From an uncultured Chlamydiae bacterium (GTDB lineage Bacteria; Chlamydiota; Chlamydiia; Chlamydiales; SM23-39): a DNA stretch of 64,000 bases. This document shows, one piece after another, positions 40,541 through 49,377 of this stretch (position 1 is its first letter; each line of letters opens with the position of its first letter). The notes under the pieces are model-generated. The model did no database searches. It saw only the letters and a list, made by a program, of their open reading frames with translations, and had not been told where the DNA came from. Location: assembly GCA_903893545.1 (NCBI GenBank), contig CAITMJ010000009.1:186001-250000 (forward strand), given 5' to 3'. The position numbers and the translations under genes are program-made.

Positions 40541-40923
40541 ATTATTTAAGAAGCATTTTTTTTAATTTTCTCGTCGTATTTTTTGTGGATAGGATGGGGC
40601 CAGGAATGAACATCTCCTATTATGAAAACGTTCCTAATATCGGCGCTGATGTACTGTTTTCGGCCGTTGTCGGCATTATCAATGCGTCGGTATTTCCTCT
40701 TCTATTTATCCTCGAGCTTCAACCGACAGTGCTAAAAATCGGCATCATTACGTTCCTCATCAGCTATGGTGCCTTTATCACTATTGCGATCGTTCCATTT
40801 GGGGTGAGGGTAGAGACGCTTACTGGGGTGATTGTCGGAGGTTTTATCGTTTGGGCGATGGCGTTTTTTACGAACTATCTCGAATTTGATCGAGATATGA
40901 AAAATTTCGGCTCGAAAAAATAG
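40537..40923 (+). CDS. YvlD/phage-holin-4-like membrane protein
   Basis: 128 aa, paralogue of the preceding gene: MNYLRSIFFNFLVVFFVDRMGPGM, then helices ending in YLEFDRDMKNF. It has no His tail. Start ATG overlaps the upstream stop (ATGA), so the two are co-translated and may form a heteromer. The 3' end overlaps the convergent C39-like gene by 49 bases. Confidence 0.78.
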   Translation: MNYLRSIFFNFLVVFFVDRMGPGMNISYYENVPNIGADVLFSAVVGIINASVFPLLFILELQPTVLKIGIITFLISYGAFITIAIVPFGVRVETLTGVIVGGFIVWAMAFFTNYLEFDRDMKNFGSKK

Positions 40924-41843
40924 GCGAGATTGCGGCGGCGGCCCCAAGCTTGAAGAAAAGGGGCGATAGGGTAAGAGACGATCGTCTCTCTATCCGAGCT
41001 AAACGCTGGATCCATGCATAAAACGGTTTTCTCTAGACTGTCGTAACCGATAAGCAGTAAGAGATGACCGTTCGAGTAGGGGGTGGCTCCTCCAGGTAAC
41101 GGACCCTTGACGCTCACGACAACGGGGAGTCCTTTTGCCAACGCTGCATGGGCTGCGGAAAAATTCGAGAGGCGCGCGACATACGTCTGATAATTTCCTT
41201 CCAGCGCCTCGTAAGCGGCAGCGGTATTTAAAATCCAGTTTCCATAGATATCGAACTCATTATCGTGGACCTTTGAAGCAAAGACCAGAGGATCGACGAG
41301 TTTTTTTTTCCAAAGAAAATTGATCGCCGCAGTAGTGGAAGTGGGAGAGCAAAGATCTCGGTGGCGTGGATGAGGGAGTAGCATTTGGCAGTGAGGGAAA
41401 ATTCCGTTTAGATGCAAAGAGGCAAGAGCGGGGACAGGCTCTATCTGGAACTGCGAGGTATCGGAGGTGCATACATGCAGTTCATGCAGAGTTGAAATAT
41501 CCGCGCCAAGGGCAGGTTTTACAACGATACGAAACCCGGTGGAAAGGCCACTTTTAGGAGTTACGGCGTCTTGGTATGAGGTGGCCGTAGTCGTGGAGCT
41601 GTGGAAAGTTTTCTGCCAGGTAGCGCCCCACTGAGCATATTCCAAAAAGGGGGACCACTCCGATTGAAAAAGGCTGACGTAAAACGTCCAACATCCTTGA
41701 GCAGGGCGAAATCCATTCCAAGAAAGAATCAGCTCATTAAAGGGTTGCTGGGTAAACTTTTCATAAACAGCCCCCTCTCGATAAGCAAAAGAAATTACAT
41801 TCCCCACTCCCGCTATAGCGGGAATGGTCTTAGAGGCCGTCAA
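40875..41843 (-). CDS. C39-like cysteine peptidase
   Basis: The 322-aa protein begins with TTG 41843, which overlaps the stop of a short upstream ORF as TTGA. The C-terminal half has DLCSPTSTTAAINFLW with a catalytic-type Cys, NGHLLLLIGYD with the His and CMDPAF with the Asp/Asn, the Peptidase_C39_2 pattern. The N-terminal half (about 150 residues) is beta-rich and not recognised. Likely cytosolic or exported by a non-Sec route; no signal peptide seen. Substrate unknown. Confidence 0.75.
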   Translation of the reverse strand: MTASKTIPAIAGVGNVISFAYREGAVYEKFTQQPFNELILSWNGFRPAQGCWTFYVSLFQSEWSPFLEYAQWGATWQKTFHSSTTTATSYQDAVTPKSGLSTGFRIVVKPALGADISTLHELHVCTSDTSQFQIEPVPALASLHLNGIFPHCQMLLPHPRHRDLCSPTSTTAAINFLWKKKLVDPLVFASKVHDNEFDIYGNWILNTAAAYEALEGNYQTYVARLSNFSAAHAALAKGLPVVVSVKGPLPGGATPYSNGHLLLLIGYDSLEKTVLCMDPAFSSDRETIVSYPIAPFLQAWGRRRNLAYFFEPKFFISRSNSR

Positions 41844-41998
41844 CCGATTGTTTCATCTATTAGATTTTCTGTATGCAACAGACGTTTCACAAAAGAATTA
41901 CGGCTTTTTTTATTGGACGGGCCAGTTTCGCAAGTTTCAGGATCAGTAACAAGCTTTTCGCAGCCTTGCACTATTTTAGATTGTGACCAGGGTTTCAT
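41840..41998 (-). CDS. small 52-aa ORF coupled to the C39-like peptidase
   Basis: ATG 41998 is preceded by AGGAGAGA at the proper distance, a stronger ribosome site than most genes here. The product (starting MKPWSQSKIVQGCEKL) is polar with two Cys and many Lys/Arg, without a signal peptide. Its TGA overlaps the TTG of the peptidase gene. It may be a leader ORF needed for translation of the peptidase, or a peptide that the peptidase handles. No homologue recognised. Confidence 0.5.
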   Translation of the reverse strand: MKPWSQSKIVQGCEKLVTDPETCETGPSNKKSRNSFVKRLLHTENLIDETIG

Positions 41999-42067
41999 AA
42001 AATCTCTCCTAAGCTGGTTTATAAAAAAATTAAGGAAAGATTTAGCTAAAAACAGATTTTTGTCAAG

Positions 42068-43222
42068 TTACTTTTCTGAAAGAGTGGAATTTTCTCTGAT
42101 TTGCACAATGGAAAACAGTCCGAGAAAAAGAGAAATTGCAGAAAGAAAATAAAAGAGTCCTGCCATTCCGAAAAAATCCATCGCTAAAGGCGCTAAAAGA
42201 GGACCTGAGATTGCGCCAATCCCATAAGAGAGGACAAAGCCTCCTGTGACAGCAATGATTTGGTGGTCTTGCGCTTTTTCGCAACTGTACGCCATGCTAA
42301 GAGGATAGAGAGTAAACGAAAATCCACCAAAACAGCAAGCGAGAATCATGAGAGAAGTTAAAGAATGGTGATTGATGACCGCAATGGCAAAACTAAAGAT
42401 CGCAGAGAAAAGGCTGGCCAGACAAAGAATAAGACGCCTATTGCCTTTATCGGCCAGTCTTCCAATCGGCCACTGCAAACTCAATCCTCCAAAAATAATC
42501 ACAGCCATTAAATTTCCGATTTGAGGGATAGAGAGGCCCGTTTCTTTCGCATAAACAGGAACAAGTCCATAAACGGCCGAAAGAATCATCCCTGAGATAA
42601 TGCCGCCGACAAACCCTAAAGGAGAGAGGCGGAAAAGCTCGATCATCGTTAGGTGGCCTGTATGGGTAATTTTAGGCGCTAGAGCTTTTGAACCCATCAG
42701 AGGAAAAATAGAAAGGATGCAAAAAAATGCCGTGATGAAAAATGGCCAGAGCCCAAGAGGGTTTGGGATCTTAAATAGGAGCTGACCCACTGTTAGGGCT
42801 GCATAGAAGATCCCTAAGTAAATCGAAAGCACAGCGCCTCGAGTCTTTGTCGTGCTTCGCATGAGTAGCCAGCTTTCAATGGAAATGAAGATCCCAGCCA
42901 TACAAACCCCGCCGATGAGGCGAAGAGAGGCCCAATACCAGGGATTGATCCAAATGCTCTGCGCTAACACAACCGCTGCTATCGTCAATGCAAAGGCGAA
43001 AAATGATCGAGAGTGGCCTACTTTGGCAATCCAGCGATCGATCCAAAAAGAGCCGAGCAAAACTCCGCCATTGGCCGCAGAAGTCACAAACCCAATCACC
43101 TCTGGATCAAAGCCTTCGATTTCAAGACGAACGGAGACGAATGTATTGAAAAGGCCGCTGGCCATAATGAGAAGGGCAAGGCTTATGAGAGGCGAAGCTA
43201 GATCGCGGATGAGTGAGAGCAT
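42068..43222 (-). CDS. MFS transporter of the YcaD type
   Basis: The 384-aa protein has twelve hydrophobic segments. SLIRDLASPLISLALLIMASGL, RLIGGVCMAGIFISIESWLL and GRLADKGNRRLIL are like the YcaD/YfkF group of 12-helix MFS carriers; the latter is the loop 8-9 motif. Substrate unknown; some relatives export small molecules. Reading upstream, the region to 43357 is AT-rich and shared with the divergent 704-aa gene. Confidence 0.82.
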   Translation of the reverse strand: MLSLIRDLASPLISLALLIMASGLFNTFVSVRLEIEGFDPEVIGFVTSAANGGVLLGSFWIDRWIAKVGHSRSFFAFALTIAAVVLAQSIWINPWYWASLRLIGGVCMAGIFISIESWLLMRSTTKTRGAVLSIYLGIFYAALTVGQLLFKIPNPLGLWPFFITAFFCILSIFPLMGSKALAPKITHTGHLTMIELFRLSPLGFVGGIISGMILSAVYGLVPVYAKETGLSIPQIGNLMAVIIFGGLSLQWPIGRLADKGNRRLILCLASLFSAIFSFAIAVINHHSLTSLMILACCFGGFSFTLYPLSMAYSCEKAQDHQIIAVTGGFVLSYGIGAISGPLLAPLAMDFFGMAGLFYFLSAISLFLGLFSIVQIRENSTLSEK

Positions 43223-43357
43223 ACTTAACAGTTAACGGAACTGCTGTTTTCTTCAAAACCCTTTTTTATTCAACTTACGTTAAATGATTTAAGATTTATT
43301 TCCATTTAATTGCCAATTAATATAATAATTAAGTTGTAAATTTAATTACTGGCTATT

Positions 43358-45472
43358 ATGAAACAGAAGACTCGTGAAACTATTCCAATTCAAGAAGCTA
43401 TGGATAATTTAGCGGCTATTTCAACGATCGATCTAAGCGCCCCAGGGCCGATCGGGATCCTCAAGAAAACGAAAATCGTCACCGATGAAGAGGAATGTCT
43501 AAGTCAGGAAGTAGAGTGGCTGAGCGGGGAGGGGAGCGAGGCGATTTTAGAGGTTTTAGACCTGACCTATGGAGCGATTCACGATCATTTAGTCCGCCTT
43601 TTAGAAAATAACGAAATGGATTGGAAAAATGACCGAAGCGTTCAGGCGATTGCCGCTATGATGGCCCTTGTCGGCGAATCGGCGGAGAGACTCGGAAAGT
43701 ATTTAGAATTTCGGCTTGGAAAACCAATTGATAAAATCGCTCTGCGACCTGAATATCGGGCGCTTTCCGAGTTTTACAAAGATCGATTTTTAGAAAAGAT
43801 CAAGAGCAAAGAACCCCATGAGGCCACCGAAGGGATCTCTGATATGGAAGCGGTTCGAAGCGATCGCGACTATGAGCTTTTCTATATCCGGCATGAAGAT
43901 GGCGCTCCTTATTTCAATCTCGATCTTTTACGTCACATGCGCCTCGTTTCTGATTTCGAGTCGGAAGGGGAAAATTTCGAAGAAGATCCACTTTTGCAAG
44001 TCCGTTCTATGATGGATCGAGATACGCATGCTTCGGCGAGCCAAATCCTTCATGCTTGCCGCCGCCAAATGGATGATTTTTATAAGATTTTCCGCAAAAT
44101 TTCCACAAATGATCTCGCCTTAGCGCTTAGCAGTGCGATCACTGCTTTATTTCTCTCTGCAAATCCGCGAAACCTTCTCTCAAATACGACGGGAAAGACG
44201 GCGCTCTCTTATTTTGAGGATTTTCATTCTTTTCTTCGCGCCGGTTTTAAGACTCCAGAATATCAAAAGATGATCGCTTATCCGCCGGAAAAAACAGATA
44301 CCATGGCCTATGTCCTTTTAAACCTAATCCATGCGCTTTCCGATCGCTTTTTCCATAGAAATGGAGGGGTAAAGCAAGAATCGATTGGACTGATTCATAG
44401 AACTTCAAGACGGGGGACTGAAAAAACATCCGAGAAGAAAGGGGTGGGGATTTGGAATCAATTCCTCATCGAAGATGAGAACTATCGGACGCTTTTGGCT
44501 AAATTCCCAAGCGGCCCGCTTCTTAAAATTATCGATCTTGTTCGCGCTGAGGAATCTGTAACAGTTCCTTTTGATCCGATTGCGCAAAATAACTTCCCTG
44601 TTGCGCAGTTTTCTGCCATCTCGAGAGGTCGGGAGTTCTCTTTCCTCCGCATCCCTTCTCCGACCAAACAGACGTTGATCAGCAAGGTGGAAATTGTCGA
44701 TGAGTTCCGAGGTCTTCTTCGCTTTTATCATATGCAAAATAAGGGACAAAAACATCTCCTCATCAACCTGCAAGATCGCTCGTCTTGGAAAGAGTTTGCA
44801 AGGGCCAAGGCGCTCGAAGCGATGCAAAAGAATGCAGAATTCAATGCTGTTCTCGTTGTATTTACCCTTCCAAAATCGACTGATTTTTATTTCCAGACCG
44901 GCCAATATCTAAACGTGAATAGCGCCTCTGACTTTTTCGCTTCTTTTTTAAAGCAGCTAGGCTCTCCAGAAGAGTTCGGGTATTGCTTGCCACCTTCTTT
45001 TAAACCTGCTGAACTTCAACGTTTTGCGGAAGATATTTTCCCCTTGATCCACACCTATTTCTTTGAGAAAAAATCCAATTTGACAAGAGGAGCTCGGGAA
45101 GATTTTATCGATATCTTCAATCAATTTCTTCTTTTAAAGCTCATCGATCATTTTCACCCCTCATCGATCAGCTTTACCTGTAAAGACGCTATCGATACAG
45201 GCGCTGCGGAAAGTGCCTCTTTTTATGCCTTTTTAAAGCTCTTAAAAAATGAGTTCAAAACAAAAGAAGAGCACGATTATTTTCGCTGGCTTCTCTATGC
45301 CCCATCTCTTTTTGTCCGCGAACGGGCCATCGATGGAGAAAGATTTAATCGAATGCTCTCCAGTCTTGAGCGTTTAGAGAACGGGTTTATCGAGAACTCC
45401 AAAGAGATCCTTCGAAAGTTTGAAGAGCTTTACAACCCAGAGCTCTTCAAAACTCTCGAAATCAAAAATTAA
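43358..45472 (+). CDS. unknown 704-aa protein with a phosphatase-loop-like motif
   Basis: Large, mainly helical, soluble protein without a signal peptide. Near residue 605, SFTCKDAIDTGAAESASF resembles the CKSxKDRTG loop of SopB/IpgD-type phosphoinositide phosphatases but lacks the Arg of the C-x5-R signature. No other domain recognised. It is convergent with the mlaD gene and overlaps it by four bases. The upstream 130 bases are AT-rich with a TATAAT near 43321. May be a lineage-wide conserved protein. Confidence 0.65.
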   Translation: MKQKTRETIPIQEAMDNLAAISTIDLSAPGPIGILKKTKIVTDEEECLSQEVEWLSGEGSEAILEVLDLTYGAIHDHLVRLLENNEMDWKNDRSVQAIAAMMALVGESAERLGKYLEFRLGKPIDKIALRPEYRALSEFYKDRFLEKIKSKEPHEATEGISDMEAVRSDRDYELFYIRHEDGAPYFNLDLLRHMRLVSDFESEGENFEEDPLLQVRSMMDRDTHASASQILHACRRQMDDFYKIFRKISTNDLALALSSAITALFLSANPRNLLSNTTGKTALSYFEDFHSFLRAGFKTPEYQKMIAYPPEKTDTMAYVLLNLIHALSDRFFHRNGGVKQESIGLIHRTSRRGTEKTSEKKGVGIWNQFLIEDENYRTLLAKFPSGPLLKIIDLVRAEESVTVPFDPIAQNNFPVAQFSAISRGREFSFLRIPSPTKQTLISKVEIVDEFRGLLRFYHMQNKGQKHLLINLQDRSSWKEFARAKALEAMQKNAEFNAVLVVFTLPKSTDFYFQTGQYLNVNSASDFFASFLKQLGSPEEFGYCLPPSFKPAELQRFAEDIFPLIHTYFFEKKSNLTRGAREDFIDIFNQFLLLKLIDHFHPSSISFTCKDAIDTGAAESASFYAFLKLLKNEFKTKEEHDYFRWLLYAPSLFVRERAIDGERFNRMLSSLERLENGFIENSKEILRKFEELYNPELFKTLEIKN

Positions 45473-46692
45473 TCATCGGTGTTGGCGACGAGCTCTTCGT
45501 TGTAGAGCTTGATCGAGTCGGTTAGCGACTGCACTTGCCGTAGCAGCGAGGCAAAATCCCGCTTAAAGGATTCATTTTGAAAGACTTTTTGTCTCTCTTC
45601 TCGACCGCCGGCTCTATCTAAGAGTTCAGTGAGGCGGCCCAAAGAGGTTTGGATCGTGTCGACTTCTCCCTCGAAGTAAGTGCGAAACTCGCTTGGCGTG
45701 TCTAGTGCTTTGAGAAAGTTTGCTTTTTTCGTTCTTCCGCGCTGCCAGCCTTTATCGTACTGAAAGAGAATCCCATAATGATTGATATCATTCATGAGCG
45801 TTTCGACTTTCCCCGTAATGGAAGAGAGTCGGAGATAAAAATCTTCGCTATTGATAAAACGGCCTACTGTGCCTGTTCCTGTGGCCAGGTCTCTTCCGAT
45901 TTGGTTTAAATAGCGGAGCGTAGAAGCTCCATCTGTATTGAGAAAATGAGCTGTTTGATCGAGCTTTTCAATGAGATCTGTTGTTTTGTGGAGCAGCTGA
46001 TCGTCGCCAAGCGCTCTTTTTGTCCATTCTAGATTCTCTGAGAGAAGACCTAGCGATTGCGTGAGAGAGGGGATCAGCTTTTCACGATCGATTTGGCTCA
46101 AAAATGTGTCCATGCGAGACACAGTTCCGTTAAAAGAAGCAACGGAAGCGGTTAACTGCTCTTTATTTTGGAGAAACCAGCCATCGAGATGATCCACAGT
46201 CGCTTGGATACGGGCTGCGACTTTTGCCACCTGATTGACCGAGTTTTCCAAAGGATCAACAGAATTGGCATAAATGACCTGGTCGGTCACAACCTCGAGG
46301 GCTTTACCGCTGGGAGGATTTTTCGGCAAGATCGCGATCGAGCGTTCTCCCATAAGACCTGTCGTTCTGATAGCCACTTCGTCAGTTGTATAGAAGTTAA
46401 CGCTCGAATCGAGTTTTAATGTGAGCTGATAGAGAAAGACGCGCCCGTGTTCATCGAGGCGCTGATCGCGGGCATTGGGAACTATCTCAATTGCTGCGAC
46501 CTCTCCAACAGGCTTTCCCGCAAAAGTGACTCGCGTGCCGACCGAGATCCCCGCTACGTTTGCAAAGCGGACGTGAAGAACCTGCTTTCCATCGCCCACG
46601 TTGGGCTCGAGAAAGAGGATCATCGAAACGGCGATCATGATCGCAACTGCCACAAAGAGGCCGATCAGGATATTCTTGAGCTGGTCAGTCAT
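45469..46692 (-). CDS. mlaD: MCE-domain lipid transport protein (MlaD-like)
   Basis: The 407-aa protein has an N-terminal membrane helix (ILIGLFVAVAIMIAVSM), one MCE domain with VRFANVAGISVGTRVTFAGKPVGEV and TTGLMGERSIAIL, then a long coiled-coil C-terminal region ending in acidic residues. MCE proteins form periplasmic rings or tunnels that move phospholipids between membranes. The start overlaps the ATPase gene stop (ATGA). In the chlamydial system host lipid uptake is one possible role. Confidence 0.92.
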   Translation of the reverse strand: MTDQLKNILIGLFVAVAIMIAVSMILFLEPNVGDGKQVLHVRFANVAGISVGTRVTFAGKPVGEVAAIEIVPNARDQRLDEHGRVFLYQLTLKLDSSVNFYTTDEVAIRTTGLMGERSIAILPKNPPSGKALEVVTDQVIYANSVDPLENSVNQVAKVAARIQATVDHLDGWFLQNKEQLTASVASFNGTVSRMDTFLSQIDREKLIPSLTQSLGLLSENLEWTKRALGDDQLLHKTTDLIEKLDQTAHFLNTDGASTLRYLNQIGRDLATGTGTVGRFINSEDFYLRLSSITGKVETLMNDINHYGILFQYDKGWQRGRTKKANFLKALDTPSEFRTYFEGEVDTIQTSLGRLTELLDRAGGREERQKVFQNESFKRDFASLLRQVQSLTDSIKLYNEELVANTDD

Positions 46693-47435
46693 ACGGCTTT
46701 TTTCCTTGGCTTAAGAGTCAGATTATCTCGAAGAAAGTTGATGATGGGGTGATCGATTTGCAAAAAGGCATCTGGCCTTTCCACATGGACGATTTTGCCA
46801 TTTTCATGCAGGGCCAAGCGATCGGCAATGAAAAGAGCCGAATTGATATCGTGGGTGACCACAATGCTCGTCCCTTTGAGCTCTGCTTGTGTTTTTACGA
46901 TCAGTTCATTGATCTGTTGAGCGGTGATCGGATCTAGACCAGTTGTCGGCTCATCATAAAGTAGAATCGAAGGGCGATAGGCGATAAGGCGAGCAAGGCC
47001 TGCTCTTTTTCTCATGCCGCCAGAAAGATCAGAGGGCATTTTTTTCTCGCAGCCGGAAAGACCGACCATCGCTAAAGCATCGAGAGTTCTCCGCTGCACC
47101 TCTTCTGCAGGAGCGCCATGCTGCTTGAGATAGAACGCAGTGTTTTCTTCTAGATTCATCGAATCGAATAGAGCCGCACCCTGAAAGAGCATTCCCATGT
47201 TTTTAATGGCGAGGTAGAGATCGTTTTTTTTAAGCGAAGAGATAGGTTGATTATTGACCTCTATCGAACCGGCGTCTGGTTTTTCAATGCCGATGATATG
47301 GCGAAGCAAGACGCTCTTTCCAACGCCAGAGCGGCCCAAGATCACAAGGATTTCTCCTTGGTTGACATCGAGATCGAGTCCTTTTAGGACATCGACAGTG
47401 CCATAGCGCTTCCAGAGGTTGCGGATCTTGATCAT
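46689..47435 (-). CDS. mlaF: MlaF-like ABC ATPase
   Basis: 248 aa. Walker A is ILGRSGVGKSVLLRHI, signature LSGGMRKRAGLARLIA, Walker B ILLYDEPTTGLDP, with a later VVTHD His loop. The GVGKS and GGMRKR forms are specific to MlaF/Ttg2A. It energises lipid transfer through MlaE and MlaD. It is 8 bases after mlaE and overlaps mlaD by four. Confidence 0.95.
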   Translation of the reverse strand: MIKIRNLWKRYGTVDVLKGLDLDVNQGEILVILGRSGVGKSVLLRHIIGIEKPDAGSIEVNNQPISSLKKNDLYLAIKNMGMLFQGAALFDSMNLEENTAFYLKQHGAPAEEVQRRTLDALAMVGLSGCEKKMPSDLSGGMRKRAGLARLIAYRPSILLYDEPTTGLDPITAQQINELIVKTQAELKGTSIVVTHDINSALFIADRLALHENGKIVHVERPDAFLQIDHPIINFLRDNLTLKPRKKAV

Positions 47436-47443
47436 TGCTCTTT

Positions 47444-48232
47444 CTACAGGTATTTAAGCTTCATATGGATCATGTTGAGCAACATCGTCAAGAAAAAATC
47501 GGAGATCAGGATCAAAACGTAGCTGGTGACGACGCTTTGGGTGGTTGATTTGCCGACGCCCGCAGCCCCGCCGACAGTTCTCATCCCCTTATAACAACAG
47601 ACAGTTACGAGGATGACGCCGAAGATAAAGGACTTGATCATCCCCGTGGCAAAATCAAACGTTGTAATATGCAACTTCATCGGCTGAAAATAGCTCAAAG
47701 GGGAGAGGTTGAAGTAAAAAACAGCGATGAGATAGCCCCCGAAAATCCCCATCACAATCGAAAAGAGGGTCAAAAGGGGAATCATGAAGATCCCGGCTAA
47801 AAAGCGGGGAGCGACCAGGTAAGAGTTTGGATTGATAGCCATCGATTTTAAGGCATCGATCTGTTCGGTCACCTTCATTGTCCCTAGCTCTGCGCACATC
47901 GATGCGCCGACTCGACCTGTCACCATAAACGCCGTCAAAATCGGTCCGAGTTCTGTGATCATCGATTTGGCCACGAGCACTCCCGTCACCCCGGCAAGCC
48001 CTTTTTGACCGAGCTGATAAAATGATTGTGCGGCCAAGACAAAGCCCGTCGTAAAACCGGTGATCGCCACCACGGAAAAAGACATCACGCCGAGATGATA
48101 CAGTTGTTCTCGGACAAGGCGCCAATTCGGCGGTTTGCGAACCGTGGCAAAAAAGACATCGAGCACCAAGGATAGATATTCGCCGATCATTTCCAAGATG
48201 CGAAAGCAGTGCTGCTTGACCAAAGTATACAT
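47444..48232 (-). CDS. mlaE: MlaE-like ABC permease
   Basis: 262 aa with about five membrane helices. FTTGFVLAAQSFYQLG, ELGPILTAFMVTGRVGASMCAELGTMKVTEQIDAL (residues about 92-125) and PRFLAGIFMIPLL are the MlaE/YrbE family hallmarks. It is the first gene of the mlaEFD unit; no mlaB, mlaC or mlaA follow, as is common in Chlamydiae and other MCE variants. Confidence 0.95.
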   Translation of the reverse strand: MYTLVKQHCFRILEMIGEYLSLVLDVFFATVRKPPNWRLVREQLYHLGVMSFSVVAITGFTTGFVLAAQSFYQLGQKGLAGVTGVLVAKSMITELGPILTAFMVTGRVGASMCAELGTMKVTEQIDALKSMAINPNSYLVAPRFLAGIFMIPLLTLFSIVMGIFGGYLIAVFYFNLSPLSYFQPMKLHITTFDFATGMIKSFIFGVILVTVCCYKGMRTVGGAAGVGKSTTQSVVTSYVLILISDFFLTMLLNMIHMKLKYL

Positions 48233-48323
48233 GGACCCTCTCTAATTGCATCTTAGAGCAATAGAAGATTTTGCTGCTAGGATATCGAAAAAGAGATAGG
48301 TTATATTATAGAAAGGAGTTTTT

Positions 48324-49325
48324 ATGCGACATGCTTTGACCTATGACGATGTTGCGCTTGTACCGCAATTCAACAACATCCCTTCCCGTACAGAACCTCT
48401 TTTGGAGAGCTGGCTGACGAGAAAACTAAAAATCTCCATTCCGATCTTGGCCGCAAATATGGACACGGTCATCGGCGATGAATTGGCCGAAATTCTCCTC
48501 GCTCAAGGCTCGATTCCGATTTTTCACCGCTTTACCGATTTTCAAGACCAAATCAAATGGGTCAAGAAGTTTGAAGGAAAAACCTTTGTCTCATCGGGAA
48601 TTCAAAAGTTAGACGAGACGCGAAAACTTCTAGACCTAGGAGCGCTCGGCGTCTGCATCGATGTCGCTCATGGCCATTCCGATCGGATGTTCCGCTATAT
48701 CGAAGAGCTCAAGACTATGCACCCCGATAAAGAGATCATCGCGGGCAACGTCTGCACGGCGATGGCCTACCACGACCTAGTCAACGCAGGAGCTGATGCG
48801 GTAAAAGTAGGAGTTGGCCCAGGCGCTGCTTGCACGACCCGCATGGTCACAGGCTTTGGAATTCCCCAGTTTACCGCCGTTCAAGATTGCGCCCGAATCG
48901 CCGAAAAGCTCCGGGTGCCTCTCATCGCCGACGGGGGGATCCGAACCAGCCGCGATGTCGTCTTAGCGCTAGCTGCTGGCGCCAGCACTGTCATGATCGG
49001 CAAGCTTTTTGCCCTTACCAAAGAAAGCGCTGCCCAAAAGCGTAAAGGCGCCTCTGGCCTAGAGGCCAAGTTTCGCGGGCAAGCTTCGGCTGACTTTCAA
49101 AATGAGTTTTATGGGGGCCTAAAAGCCAAAACCGTGGCCGAAGGGGTCGATTTTTGGGCAGAGCTCTCGGGGACGGCCGAGGAGCTGATCAATAATTTCC
49201 TCGGGGGGATCCGGAGCGGCATGACCTATGGTGGGGCTCGGAGCCTCAAAGAATTGCAGAGAAAGGCCGAATTTGTCCAGGTATCTCCTGCCTATATCTA
49301 TGAGAGCAAGCCTAGGCCTGCATAA
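48324..49325 (+). CDS. CBS-less IMP dehydrogenase/GMP reductase family enzyme
   Basis: The 333-aa TIM-barrel protein has [34 protein letters not shown] with the catalytic Cys, [12 protein letters not shown] and [13 protein letters not shown]. It lacks CBS domains and is close in size to GMP reductase (347 aa). The region that in IMPDH holds the flap Arg-Tyr pair reads NEFYGG with no Arg, which argues for GMP reductase. Then it would turn GMP to IMP, useful for a parasite that takes up guanine nucleotides. AGAAAGGAG lies 8 bases upstream. Confidence 0.82.
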   Translation: MRHALTYDDVALVPQFNNIPSRTEPLLESWLTRKLKISIPILAANMDTVIGDELAEILLAQGSIPIFHRFTDFQDQIKWVKKFEGKTFVSSGIQKLDETRKLLDLGALGVCIDVAHGHSDRMFRYIEELKTMHPDKEIIAGNVCTAMAYHDLVNAGADAVKVGVGPGAACTTRMVTGFGIPQFTAVQDCARIAEKLRVPLIADGGIRTSRDVVLALAAGASTVMIGKLFALTKESAAQKRKGASGLEAKFRGQASADFQNEFYGGLKAKTVAEGVDFWAELSGTAEELINNFLGGIRSGMTYGGARSLKELQRKAEFVQVSPAYIYESKPRPA

Positions 49326-49377
49326 AGAAGTACATTAAATTACCCATCTCTTATAATGAGCAATAGGTAGAGAGAGT

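Noticed and set aside
41809-41822. 14-bp perfect palindrome CCCGCTATAGCGGG
   Set aside because: It is within the N-terminal codons of the C39-like gene and alone is not enough to call an operator.
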